Positions 5,512 to 13,407 of a stretch of DNA of 16,471 nucleotides are shown here, piece by piece (within the stretch, counting starts at the first letter, position 1; every line of letters begins with the position of its first letter). Both the position numbers and the translations under genes were made by a program. The DNA comes from Halanaerobiaceae bacterium (lineage in GTDB: Bacteria; Bacillota; Halanaerobiia; Halanaerobiales; Halarsenatibacteraceae). The stretch lies in the NCBI GenBank assembly GCA_003554685.1, contig PWHA01000177.1, positions 1 to 16,471 on the forward strand, written 5' to 3'. The notes beneath the pieces are model-generated. The model saw nothing but the letters and a program-made list of their open reading frames with translations, was not told the DNA's origin and ran no database searches.

Positions 5512-6828
5512 ATGACCGGAGAATTTTTGCAGCTGAAAACCAGCCAGGAACTGGCTGATATTCTCAGAAATAGTGTGACATCCTTTCAGCAGCAGGAAAG
5601 GCTAATGGTAGATCTGAAAGAGGCCCGGGGGCGGATTCTGGCAGAGACCCTTAAGGCCGGGGAAGATCTTCCTCCCTTTTCCCGTTCGGCAGTTGATGGT
5701 TATGCAGCCCGGGCTGAGGACACCTATGGAGCGGGCCCCGATCTTCCGGTTTATCTTGATGTTATCGGTGAAGTGGAAATGGGGAAAAGCACCTCCCTGG
5801 AACTGAACCGGGGAGAGGTTGCTGCCATTCCCACCGGAGGAATGCTGCCCCGGGAGGCGGACTGCTGTATAATGATTGAAGACACGGAAAAAATCTCCGA
5901 TGGTCGGATTGAAGTAATGTCAGATTATGCCCCCGGCCAGCATGTCATACATCAGGGAGATGACATTAAAGCTGAATCCGTTCTGCTTGAAGCCGGCAGT
6001 AAACTAGGCGCCCCTGAAATAGGAGCGCTGGCCGGTCTGGGATATTACCGGGTGCCGGTATTTCCTGCTCTTAAAGCCGCTGTTATTTCAACAGGCAATG
6101 AACTCATTCCCCCGGAGGAAGAACGCCGGCCTGGAGAGATCAGGGATATTAACAGCTATGCTCTCGGTGCCCTGCTGGCAGAATGGGGGCTTAAACCCCT
6201 TCTTTACGGGATAGTAGAAGACAGCCGTCAGGCTCTTTCCCGGGCTTTAGAAAAATGTCGGGAAAGTGATCTGATTCTGCTTTCGGGAGGCAGTTCGGTT
6301 GGAGTTAAAGACCTTTCCATAGATGTTATTAATCAGTCTGGCAGCCCCGGAGTTGTTCTTCACGGTCTGGCGGTGAAGCCGGGCAAACCCACAATTCTTG
6401 GATTTCTGGAGGAAACACCGGTGCTGGGACTTCCGGGAAATCCGGCCTCTGCTCTGGTAATTGCCACTCTGATTATCCCGGCTTTGGTCAGGTTAATCCG
6501 GGGCCTTTCTCTGCCCTCTAAAGAAGAAGTTTACCTGACAGCCATTACTGCCCGACTGGAGCAGCCCATCTCTTCAGCACCGGGGCGGGAGGAATTTTTT
6601 CCGGTGGCTTTATCTCGGAAGAAAAGTGGCAGGGAGAAAGATGTGATTACCGGGGCCAGACCAATAGCCGGCAAATCCAATTTAATAACAACCCTGGTGG
6701 AGTCTGCAGGAGTGGTAAGGATTGCTGCCGGGCAGGAGGGTCTGCCTGCCGGTTCTCCGGTTGAGGTTATTCCTCTTACCGGAGAGAGGGGACTATTATT
6801 TAGAAGGGGAATAGATAAAGATGGCTGA
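5512..6828 (+). CDS. moeA: Molybdopterin molybdenumtransferase MoeA (stand-alone)
   Basis: MoeA inserts molybdate or tungstate into adenylated molybdopterin in the cytoplasm. The 438-aa protein has the full MoeA layout and near-usual length (about 400-420). Visible motifs are SAVDGYA (59-65, Asp62 of the conserved DGYA), a domain with IPTGG (106-110), TGNEL (194-198), SGGSSVGVKD (258-267) in the MogA-like domain, KPGKPT (289-294) and GLPGNPAS (306-313). The C-terminal beta domain (about 330-425) is present. ATG 5512 follows AAGGAAAGGG. The 3' end overlaps the next gene by 8 bases (ATG 6821 before TGA 6828), so translation is probably coupled. It is one of two MoeA paralogues side by side, and the one closer to canonical MoeA; one may handle Mo and the other W, which is inference. 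Confidence 0.95.
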   Translation: MTGEFLQLKTSQELADILRNSVTSFQQQERLMVDLKEARGRILAETLKAGEDLPPFSRSAVDGYAARAEDTYGAGPDLPVYLDVIGEVEMGKSTSLELNRGEVAAIPTGGMLPREADCCIMIEDTEKISDGRIEVMSDYAPGQHVIHQGDDIKAESVLLEAGSKLGAPEIGALAGLGYYRVPVFPALKAAVISTGNELIPPEEERRPGEIRDINSYALGALLAEWGLKPLLYGIVEDSRQALSRALEKCRESDLILLSGGSSVGVKDLSIDVINQSGSPGVVLHGLAVKPGKPTILGFLEETPVLGLPGNPASALVIATLIIPALVRLIRGLSLPSKEEVYLTAITARLEQPISSAPGREEFFPVALSRKKSGREKDVITGARPIAGKSNLITTLVESAGVVRIAAGQEGLPAGSPVEVIPLTGERGLLFRRGIDKDG

Positions 6829-8791
6829 GAGAAATATTTATCTCGATAAAAAGGATTTGGCAGCGGCCCGAAAAATCTGGCGGCAGTTTTATCAGCGGAT
6901 TCACCGGACCCGCGAAAAAATTGCTGTCCGGGAAGCCGGAGGCCGGTTCAGTGCTGCTCCTGTTAGAGCTGAAAGATCTGCTCCTCACTTTAATGCTGCT
7001 GCTATGGATGGCATTGCAGTAAGGGCAGAGCAGACCCGGGGAATTAACGAAAGAAATCCTGGAATTCTGGAAATTTCCCGGGATTGCCTGGAGGTTAATA
7101 CCGGTGATCCCCTGCCTCAGGGGTTTAATGCCGTGATCAAAATTGAGGATGTCGAACTGTTGAAGGATAATCAGGTCCGCATCTTCAGCGCAGCAGCACC
7201 CTGGCAGCATGTCAGAACAATCGGGGAAAGCGTACTCAGAGGCGAGCTGTTGATAACCACAGGACAGCAGCTGAAAGAATATCACATTGGAGCTCTGCTG
7301 GAGGCAGGAATCAGAGAAATAGAAGTTTACAAGCCTCCCCGACTGGGACTGCTGGCCACCGGCGATGAGATAATCCCGCCTGAAGAGGAACCGGCTTTGG
7401 GAGAAATAGTTGATTTTAATTCTGCTATGATTTCCAGCTGGTGCAGTCAAAATAATATTGAAGTTGATTTTGCCGGGATTATTCCCGATGACTGTGAAAG
7501 GATTTCAGCTGAGATCAGCGCCCTGGTAGAAACCACCGACTTTATCATTATCATAGCCGGTTCTTCAGCCGGCAAAAAGGATTTTACTCCCGGGATAGTG
7601 GCTGAAAAGGGAGAGGTTATTTTGCATGGAGTCGATATAGCTCCCGGCAAACCAGTTCTGCTGGGCAGCATCAATGAAACTCCGGTGATAGGCCTGCCTG
7701 GCTATCCCCTTTCCTGCCTGCTGGATTTTCATCTTTTTGCCGTACCGGCAGTAAACTGGTTGGCAGGCCGGAAGCAGGAAAGCCGGGATAAGATTACCGC
7801 CCGGATAAAACGGAAAATCGGTTCCCGTCCCGGCCGGCTGGAATTTCTCAGAGCCAATCTCTTTTACCCGGAGACACAGGATGAATCTTCCGGCACCAAC
7901 TCTGCCGGGGTTAAACCGGTGGCAGTACCCCGGAGCCGGGGGGCCGCAGCCATGAAATCTATCCTCCAGGCCGATGGCCTGCTGCTGGTGCCGGCCAACC
8001 GGGAGGGTCTGAGCCCAGGAGAGGAAGCCGAAATAATTTTGCTGGAAAAAGAGCAGGAGATCAAAGAAGGACTGCTGCTGCTGGGCAGTAATGACCCTCT
8101 GCTGGAGTCCCTGCAGCAGGAACTCCGGCTGCTGGAGAATCCGGTGCAGTTAAAAATTCAATCCCGGGGCAGCCAGGCCGGTCTTCATGCTCTGGTCCGG
8201 GGGGAATGTCAGCTGGCAACCTCCCATCTGCTGGATCCTGAGAGCGGGGATCACAATATCCCCTATCTTCGGCAGATAGCCCGGGAGAAATACTGTCTGC
8301 TGACCCTGGCCTGGAGAGAGCAGGGTCTGCTGGTGGCCCGGGGGAATCCTTGTAAGTTTGACGGTTTATCCGATCTGGCTGATGGAGATATTTCTTTTAT
8401 CAACCGCCAGCGGGGAGCCGGAACCAGGATTTTGCTGGATTATCAGCTGAGCAGGGAGGGAATTGAGCCTGGTGAGATCAGCGGTTATCAACGGGAGGAA
8501 TATACCCATGCCGCGGTGGCTCAGGCTGTGGCGGCCGGCACAGCCGATGTCGGTCTGGGAATCAAAGCGGTGGCCGAAGCCTTTGAGCTGGACTTTGTGC
8601 CCCTGACCAGGGAAAGATTTGAAGTGATTTTCCCGGTTCGCCTGGAAAACAGCAGAGCAGTTGCCAGGCTTAAGGACGTAATTTTAAGTTCAGATTTTCA
8701 AAACCGGCTTGAGAAGCTGGCTGGTTATCAGCCTGCCGGAGAATCTCAACTAAGATATCTTGAACCCCGGAGGGATAACAATGGGAATTGA
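6821..8791 (+). CDS. MoeA fused to a periplasmic-binding-protein-like (LysR substrate-type) domain
   Basis: A 656-aa two-domain protein. Residues 1 to about 410 are MoeA: AMDGIAV (61-67), TGDEI (180-184), AGSSAGKKD (246-254), APGKPVLLG (274-282) and GLPGYP (291-296). The paired-proline loop keeps Pro293 but has GYP rather than GNP. Residues about 417-640 form a PBP-like domain (PF12727 type) with LLLGSNDPLL, NRQRGAGTRILLDYQL (529-544) and a repeat-like stretch HAAVAQAVAAGTADVGLGIKA. There is no signal peptide, so the binding domain is cytoplasmic and probably senses or holds an oxyanion or cofactor precursor. The fusion is known in anaerobes and archaea; its ligand is not settled as far as I know. 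The gene overlaps moeA by 8 bases and moaA by 11. Codon use matches its neighbours. Confidence 0.93.
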   Translation: MAERNIYLDKKDLAAARKIWRQFYQRIHRTREKIAVREAGGRFSAAPVRAERSAPHFNAAAMDGIAVRAEQTRGINERNPGILEISRDCLEVNTGDPLPQGFNAVIKIEDVELLKDNQVRIFSAAAPWQHVRTIGESVLRGELLITTGQQLKEYHIGALLEAGIREIEVYKPPRLGLLATGDEIIPPEEEPALGEIVDFNSAMISSWCSQNNIEVDFAGIIPDDCERISAEISALVETTDFIIIIAGSSAGKKDFTPGIVAEKGEVILHGVDIAPGKPVLLGSINETPVIGLPGYPLSCLLDFHLFAVPAVNWLAGRKQESRDKITARIKRKIGSRPGRLEFLRANLFYPETQDESSGTNSAGVKPVAVPRSRGAAAMKSILQADGLLLVPANREGLSPGEEAEIILLEKEQEIKEGLLLLGSNDPLLESLQQELRLLENPVQLKIQSRGSQAGLHALVRGECQLATSHLLDPESGDHNIPYLRQIAREKYCLLTLAWREQGLLVARGNPCKFDGLSDLADGDISFINRQRGAGTRILLDYQLSREGIEPGEISGYQREEYTHAAVAQAVAAGTADVGLGIKAVAEAFELDFVPLTRERFEVIFPVRLENSRAVARLKDVILSSDFQNRLEKLAGYQPAGESQLRYLEPRRDNNGN

Positions 8792-9761
8792 AGCCAGCTG
8801 TAACCGTCAGATTAATTATCTCAGGATTTCAATTACCGACCGCTGCAATCTGCGCTGCCGCTACTGCATGCCTCCAGAAGGGGTGGAATATAAGAGCCAT
8901 GATGATATTATGCGTTATGAAGAGATAGAAAGCTTTGTCAGGGTAGCCCTGGAAGCCGGGATTGACAGGTTCAGATTGACCGGAGGTGAGCCTCTGGTGC
9001 GCAGGGGTGTTATCAGCCTGGTGGAATCTTTAGCCCGGCTGCCCGGCCTGCAGGAACTGACCATGACCTCCAACGGTTATTATCTGGAAGACCGGGCCTA
9101 TGAATTAAAACAGGCCGGACTGGACAGGATTAATATCAGCCTTGACACCCTTAAAGCTGAGAGGTTTAAAAAAATTACCCGGTTAGATGGGCTGGCCCGG
9201 GTCAGACGGGGAATAGAGAGGGCCCGGGAGGTCGGCTTGAATCCCGTTAAAATCAATGTGGTGATTATCAGAGATTTTAATGATGATGAAATTCTGGATT
9301 TTGTCAGTCTGAGCCGGGAAGAGGGTCTTCAGGTCAGATTTATTGAATTGATGCCCTTGAATGGTGAAAGCAAAGAAAGACAGGATGGTTATCTGCCCGC
9401 AGCTGAGATAATTGCCAGAATAAAGCAGGCTGGCTATCAGCTTAAACCACTGGAGATAACCGGCTCCGGCCCGTCCCGCAACTATGAAATTGCCGGTGGA
9501 GAGGGCAGACTGGGCTTTATTTCTCCTTTGAGCCATAATTTTTGCAGCAGTTGCAACAGGCTGAGATTGACAGCCGATGGTTATTTAAAGCCCTGTCTTG
9601 CTGAAGACAGAGAATTCAATCTTTATGATGAAGCAGACAGGCTTCTTTCTCAGGAGAGTCTGGCAGAGATTCTGGCCCAGGCCTGCCAGGTTAAACCAGC
9701 TGCTCATAATTTAACAAAAGCACAGCAGCTCGCCAGAAATATGTCCCAGATCGGGGGCTAA
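8781..9761 (+). CDS. moaA: GTP 3',8-cyclase MoaA (radical SAM)
   Basis: MoaA converts GTP to (8S)-3',8-cyclo-7,8-dihydro-GTP, the first step of molybdopterin synthesis. The 326-aa protein is of normal family length. The radical-SAM cluster motif is C22-x3-C26-x2-C29 in DRCNLRCRYCMPP, followed by the SAM-binding RLTGGEPLVR region. The second Fe-S cluster ligands are C255, C258 and C272 (C-x2-C-x13-C) in NFCSSCNRLRLTADG. The C terminus ends in Gly-Gly, which is required in MoaA for activation of GTP 3',8-cyclization. I chose ATG 8781 because GGAGGG (8769-8774) is 6 bases upstream; an upstream TTG at 8760 has no such site. It overlaps the previous gene by 11 bases and lies 15 bases before the MoaC-MOSC gene. 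Confidence 0.96.
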   Translation: MGIEASCNRQINYLRISITDRCNLRCRYCMPPEGVEYKSHDDIMRYEEIESFVRVALEAGIDRFRLTGGEPLVRRGVISLVESLARLPGLQELTMTSNGYYLEDRAYELKQAGLDRINISLDTLKAERFKKITRLDGLARVRRGIERAREVGLNPVKINVVIIRDFNDDEILDFVSLSREEGLQVRFIELMPLNGESKERQDGYLPAAEIIARIKQAGYQLKPLEITGSGPSRNYEIAGGEGRLGFISPLSHNFCSSCNRLRLTADGYLKPCLAEDREFNLYDEADRLLSQESLAEILAQACQVKPAAHNLTKAQQLARNMSQIGG

Positions 9762-9776
9762 CAGGGGGATAAAACA

Positions 9777-10748
9777 TTGGAGAATAAATTCACTCACCTA
9801 ACAGAATCAGGAGAGGCAAAGATGGTTGATATCTCAGACAAGGAAACAACCAGGAGGACAGCAGTGGCAACGGGAGAGATCAGCATGCAGCCGGCAACCC
9901 TGAGGCAGATAGAGGCCGGAGAAATTGAGAAGGGTGCGGTCTTGCAGACTGCGAGGCTGGCCGGCATTATGGCCGCTAAAAAAACCCCGGATTTAATTCC
10001 ACTCTGCCATCAGCTTCCTCTCAGCAAGGTTGACCTCAGCTTTGAAGTGGTTAAACCGGATACCGTCAGAATTCGCTGTCTGGCCAGAACCACCTATACC
10101 ACCGGAGTCGAGATGGAAGCCCTCCAGGGAGTCAGTTCGGCAGCTCTGACAATCTATGATATGTGCAAGGCAGTTGATAAGACCATGGAAATTTCTGAAA
10201 TCCGCCTGCTGGAAAAAACTGGGGGTCAATCCGGTGATATCAGCCAGGAAAATCTGCCTGGCTATCGGGGTCAGGTTATAGCAGTAGCCCTCAGTGAGAA
10301 AAAGGGGACTGTGAAAAAGCCCCTGCCGGTTATTGAGCTTGAGGAAAATCTGGGTGTCAGGGGTGATGCTCATGCTGGAGACTGGCACCGTCAGGTCAGC
10401 CTGCTGGCGGAAGAAAGCATGTGTAAAATGCGGGGTAGAGCCGGCTCTCAGGCTGCTATGATTGGTTATGGAGATTTTGCTGAAAACATTACCACCCGGG
10501 GATTTGAACTTCACACCCTTCCGGTGGGAAGCAGGTTATACCTGGGAAGCGAGGTGCTGCTGGAGGTAACCCAGATCGGCAAGGAGTGTCATTCCGGCTG
10601 TGCCATCGCTCAAACCGTAGGAGAGTGTATTATGCCCCGGGAAGGTATTTTTGCCCGGGTGCTGGAGGGCGGCAGAGTCAGACCGGGAATGAAAATTCTG
10701 GCAGAGGAGGTTTCAGCCGGTGAAAATAGCGATTCTCACAGTCAGTGA
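9777..10748 (+). CDS. MoaC-MOSC fusion: cyclic pyranopterin monophosphate synthase with MOSC domain
   Basis: A 323-aa fusion. Residues 1 to about 155 are MoaC, which with MoaA forms cyclic pyranopterin monophosphate: FTHLTESGEAKMVDIS near the N terminus, KKTPDLIPLCHQLPL (68-82), GVEMEALQGV (110-119) and the catalytic-region motif KAVDKTMEI (131-139). Residues about 163-311 are a MOSC domain, with GVRGDAHAG (193-201), the conserved Cys271 in GKECHSGC, Cys275, and the C-terminal PREGIFARVLEGGRVRPGM. MOSC domains carry or process sulfur and molybdopterin cofactors. The start is TTG 9777 after an AGGGGGA site; it keeps the FTHLTE N terminus expected of MoaC, whereas ATG 9822 would cut it off. The 3' end overlaps mogA by 29 bases. 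Fusing an early-pathway enzyme to a late-acting domain is notable. Confidence 0.94.
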   Translation: MENKFTHLTESGEAKMVDISDKETTRRTAVATGEISMQPATLRQIEAGEIEKGAVLQTARLAGIMAAKKTPDLIPLCHQLPLSKVDLSFEVVKPDTVRIRCLARTTYTTGVEMEALQGVSSAALTIYDMCKAVDKTMEISEIRLLEKTGGQSGDISQENLPGYRGQVIAVALSEKKGTVKKPLPVIELEENLGVRGDAHAGDWHRQVSLLAEESMCKMRGRAGSQAAMIGYGDFAENITTRGFELHTLPVGSRLYLGSEVLLEVTQIGKECHSGCAIAQTVGECIMPREGIFARVLEGGRVRPGMKILAEEVSAGENSDSHSQ

Positions 10749-11199
10749 TAAAGGTTCACAGGGCCTTCGGGAGGATGCCAGCGGCCCGGTTATCAGAGAT
10801 ATCTTTACCGACCGGGGTGATGAGGTAGTTTTTTATGAGGTTATCCCTGATGAGAAAGAGATTATCAGCAAAAAACTGCGGGAACTGGCCGATAATGAAA
10901 GGGCTGATCTGCTTGTCACTACCGGAGGAACCGGCTTTGCTCCCCGGGATGTTACTCCGGAAGCAACCGGGGAGGTAATTGATCGGGAGGTTCCGGGTCT
11001 GGGTGAAAAAATGCGGGCTGAAACAGCTAAATACACCGAACTGGCCTATCTTTCTCGAGCAAGAGCCGGCCTGCGTCACCGGAGCCTGATTTTAAATCTT
11101 CCCGGCAGTCCCAGGGCAGTCAAAGAATGTCTTGCTACCGTGATTGATATTATCCCTCATGGAATTTCGGTCCTGCAGGGTGAGATAACCGAGCATTAA
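10720..11199 (+). CDS. Molybdopterin adenylyltransferase MogA/MoaB family
   Basis: A 159-aa protein that by family adenylates molybdopterin (Mg-ATP dependent), preparing it for metal insertion by MoeA. Motifs are VSDKG near the N terminus, LLVTTGGTGFAPRDVTPEA (64-82) with Asp77 in the conserved position, and LNLPGSPRAV (125-134). Sequence alone does not separate MogA from the MoaB variant, so I give no symbol. The start is GTG 10720, preceded by GAGGAGG at 10704-10710; it lies inside the end of the MoaC-MOSC gene, a 29-base overlap in another frame. It is the last gene of the cofactor operon proper, with no clear terminator after it. Confidence 0.92.
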   Translation: MKIAILTVSDKGSQGLREDASGPVIRDIFTDRGDEVVFYEVIPDEKEIISKKLRELADNERADLLVTTGGTGFAPRDVTPEATGEVIDREVPGLGEKMRAETAKYTELAYLSRARAGLRHRSLILNLPGSPRAVKECLATVIDIIPHGISVLQGEITEH

Positions 11200-11226
11200 G
11201 AATACTTTTTGTTCGCTCCTCGGGTA

Positions 11227-11255
11227 TTGACATTGGGGTTCAAATATTTTATCTT
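11227..11255 (+). promoter_or_regulatory. Promoter for the AOR-moaD unit
   Basis: A perfect -35 TTGACA (11227-11232) is followed 17 bases later by TATCTT (11250-11255), a 4-of-6 -10. Transcription would start near 11262. An imperfectly spaced inverted repeat TTCAA/TTGAA (11239-11243, 11254-11258) overlaps the -10. The site lies 28 bases after mogA, so AOR can be expressed separately from the cofactor operon or by readthrough. Confidence 0.62.
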
Positions 11256-11261
11256 GAAGTT

Positions 11262-11281
11262 GGCACTGCTCAGCAGGTGCC
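11262..11281 (+). promoter_or_regulatory. Hairpin at the predicted 5' end of the AOR transcript
   Basis: GGCAC-TGC pairs with GCA-G-GTGCC, giving an 8-bp stem with one bulged G and a TCA loop. It begins right where the promoter at 11227-11255 would start the RNA. It is followed by a loose T-rich stretch (ATATTTTTAT at 11291-11300). It could stabilise the mRNA 5' end, act as a weak attenuator, or terminate readthrough from mogA. It is too small to be an aptamer on its own. Confidence 0.5.
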
Positions 11282-11348
11282 TTCTCTGATATATTTTTAT
11301 AAATAAATTTTTATTTTAATTTAACTGCTGCTGGAAAGGATAATTATT

Positions 11349-13163
11349 ATGCCGGGCTGGATGGGAAAAATATTATTTATTGATTTAAGCAGTAAAGAGT
11401 ATCAGATATTGGAACCCGGGGAAGACCTTTATCATAAATTCCTGGGAGGGCGGGGGCTGGGAGCCAGGCTGCTTTTTAAATTCCTGGAAATTCCCGAGAC
11501 CGAATCTCTTTCTCCACAAAATACGCTGGTTTTTTCCGCCGGGCCTCTGACAGCTACCGTGGTACCCACCACGGGCCGGATGACTCTCACTACCAGATCA
11601 CCTCTGACGGGAACCATTTTTGATTCCAATGCCGGAGGTTACTGGGGACCGACTCTGAAAGGAGCAGGATATGATGCTCTGGTTATCACGGGGGAAGCCG
11701 AAACATTAACCAGACTGGAGATTAACGAAAACAGCATTAAATTTGTTGACTGTCCGGAACTCTCCGGCTGGAATAACAGCCGAACCTGGGAGCATTTAGA
11801 TCAGAAGCTGCCTGATTATCAGCATGCCTATATCGGTCCTGCCGGAGAAAATCAGGTTTATTTTGCCTCGGTCTCGGTGGGAGAAAATCGCACCCTGGGA
11901 CGGGGCGGCATGGGTGCTGTCCTGGGCAGTAAAAATTTAAAGGCAGTTTCCCTGACCGGATCCCGGCAGCCCGGTGTGGCTGACAGAAAGAGGACGGAGA
12001 AAATCAAGGAGAAATCTTTAACCTGGCTGGAAAACAGTCCCCTGACTGCCAGCAGGCTTGAAGAGATGGGAACCTCCATGCTTGTTAATCTAATCAACGA
12101 GGCCGGTGTTTTACCCACCAGAAATTTTCAGGAAACCCAATTTGCCGGGGCGGACAGCATTTCCGGAGAGAGCCTGAGAGACCGGATGGAAGCCAGTTCA
12201 GGCAGCTGCTTTAACTGTCCTATTGCCTGTGCCCGCAAAATAATTGGCCCGGAAGGTGAGCAGGCCGGTCCCGAATATGAGACAATAGGTCTGCTGGGTT
12301 CCAATCTGGGAATTTCTGACCCGGAACTTATAGCGAAGTTTAATCAGCTCTGTAATGAACTGGGTCTGGATACCATCTCCACCGGCTCGGTAATTGCCTG
12401 TTTAATGGAACTTGTTGACAGGGGATACTTTGATTATCAAATATCCTTTGACAGTGCTGAGGGGCTGGCTGATTTGATTGAAGATATTGCCCGGCGTCGG
12501 GGTCTGGGAGACAGGCTGGCTCGAGGCTCTTTAAGGTTTGCCAGGGAAGCCGGCCATCCTGAGCTGGCTATGCAGGTTAAGGGTCTTGATATCCCGGCCT
12601 TTGATCCCCGGGGAATGAAGGGTCAGGGACTGGGCTATATTACCTCCAACCGAGGGGCCTGTCATCTTAGAGCCAACATGCTGAATATAGAGCTCCTGGG
12701 GCTTCCGGAAAGAATAGACCGTTTTACCGAAGAGGGGAAAGCCGCCCTTTTGATTCATCAGCAGGATCTCAATGCTATTTTAGATTCGCTGATTGTCTGT
12801 AAATTCACCCTCTTTGCTTTGGCTGAGGGCTTTTATCGGGAGATGCTGGAAGCTGTCACCGGAGTTTCTTTTCCGGAGGATGAATTTTATGCTATCGGGG
12901 AAAGAATCTGGAATCTGGAAAAGATCTTTAATCTGGCTGTCGGTTTCCGGCGCTGTGATGACAGCCTCCCACCCCGCTTTAAGGTTGAGGGAGGCGGTGG
13001 ACCTCTGGCCGGTGAGGTAGTGAAGGAAGAAATGATGTTAAGAGATTATTATCGGATAAGAGGCTGGAACTCTTCGGGAATACCTGGAGAGGAAACGCTT
13101 GACAGATTGAAGCTTAAGAATTTTAAGTGCTATCTTTCAGGAAGTGATATTGATGACTGCTGA
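11349..13163 (+). CDS. aor: Tungsten-type aldehyde:ferredoxin oxidoreductase (AOR family)
   Basis: A 604-aa protein, almost exactly the length of classical AOR. It oxidises aldehydes to carboxylic acids (or reduces acids) with ferredoxin, using a W-bis(pyranopterin) centre and one [4Fe-4S] cluster, in the cytoplasm. Cluster ligands are C287, C290 and C294 (CFNCPIAC) and C484 in DSLIVCKF. Other family segments are FLGGRGLGARLL, the GPLTATVVPTTGRMTLTTRS region, LGRGGMGAVLGSKNLKA, GPEYETIGLLGSNLGI, and the pterin-binding GLDTISTG. DSLIVC replaces the more usual DSLGLC. I see no signal peptide. ATG 11349 has AAAGGA 8 bases upstream. Its end overlaps moaD by 11 bases. The substrate range cannot be read from sequence; formaldehyde- and glyceraldehyde-3-phosphate-type relatives exist, but length and motifs favour the AOR branch. 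Confidence 0.94.
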   Translation: MPGWMGKILFIDLSSKEYQILEPGEDLYHKFLGGRGLGARLLFKFLEIPETESLSPQNTLVFSAGPLTATVVPTTGRMTLTTRSPLTGTIFDSNAGGYWGPTLKGAGYDALVITGEAETLTRLEINENSIKFVDCPELSGWNNSRTWEHLDQKLPDYQHAYIGPAGENQVYFASVSVGENRTLGRGGMGAVLGSKNLKAVSLTGSRQPGVADRKRTEKIKEKSLTWLENSPLTASRLEEMGTSMLVNLINEAGVLPTRNFQETQFAGADSISGESLRDRMEASSGSCFNCPIACARKIIGPEGEQAGPEYETIGLLGSNLGISDPELIAKFNQLCNELGLDTISTGSVIACLMELVDRGYFDYQISFDSAEGLADLIEDIARRRGLGDRLARGSLRFAREAGHPELAMQVKGLDIPAFDPRGMKGQGLGYITSNRGACHLRANMLNIELLGLPERIDRFTEEGKAALLIHQQDLNAILDSLIVCKFTLFALAEGFYREMLEAVTGVSFPEDEFYAIGERIWNLEKIFNLAVGFRRCDDSLPPRFKVEGGGGPLAGEVVKEEMMLRDYYRIRGWNSSGIPGEETLDRLKLKNFKCYLSGSDIDDC

Positions 13164-13395
13164 GATAACAGTCAATCTTTACGGAGGTCTGGAGAGATAC
13201 AGCCCTGAAGGTTTAAGGAGGGGCAACAGGATTCCCGGGGATCAGGTTAATACCGTAGCAGAGGTGCTGGACTATTTTGATATACCCCGGGAGGAAGCCC
13301 GGATTATTCTGGTGGATGGTCATCATGCCGAGCTTCAGGACCGGGTAAAACCCGGAAAGGTTGTCAGTATTTTCCCTCTGGTCGGAGGAGGATAA
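13153..13395 (+). CDS. moaD: MoaD/ThiS-family sulfur carrier protein
   Basis: An 80-aa beta-grasp protein ending PLVGGG. The C-terminal Gly-Gly is the site that is adenylated and thiocarboxylated so that sulfur can be passed to precursor Z by molybdopterin synthase (MoaD with MoaE). The N terminus TAEITVNLYGGLERY and the segment VKPGKVVSIFPLVGGG are typical. Placed directly after AOR, such genes are usually annotated as MoaD rather than ThiS. ATG 13153 is preferred because AGGA at 13139-13142 is about 10 bases upstream; GTG 13144 would sit on top of that site. No MoaE or MoeB/ThiF-like activating enzyme is in the window. It overlaps the AOR gene by 11 bases. Confidence 0.88.
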   Translation: MTAEITVNLYGGLERYSPEGLRRGNRIPGDQVNTVAEVLDYFDIPREEARIILVDGHHAELQDRVKPGKVVSIFPLVGGG

Positions 13396-13407
13396 AGGAG
13401 GTCAAGA

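Noticed and set aside
6800..7450. Minus-strand open frame of 216 codons
   Set aside because: It is antisense to the MoeA part of the MoeA-PBP gene, whose protein has clear family motifs, and the antisense product shows no recognisable domain.
8760..8780. Upstream TTG start for moaA
   Set aside because: The site GGAGGG at 8769-8774 falls inside that extension and is correctly spaced for ATG 8781; MoaA proteins need no such N-terminal addition.
9993..10514. Minus-strand open frame of 173 codons
   Set aside because: It lies wholly antisense to the MoaC-MOSC gene, which carries conserved motifs across the same interval.
11188..11228. Possible terminator after mogA (CCGAG/CTCGG and AATAC/GTATT pairings)
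   Set aside because: Arms are only 5 bp with long loops, and no T-run follows.
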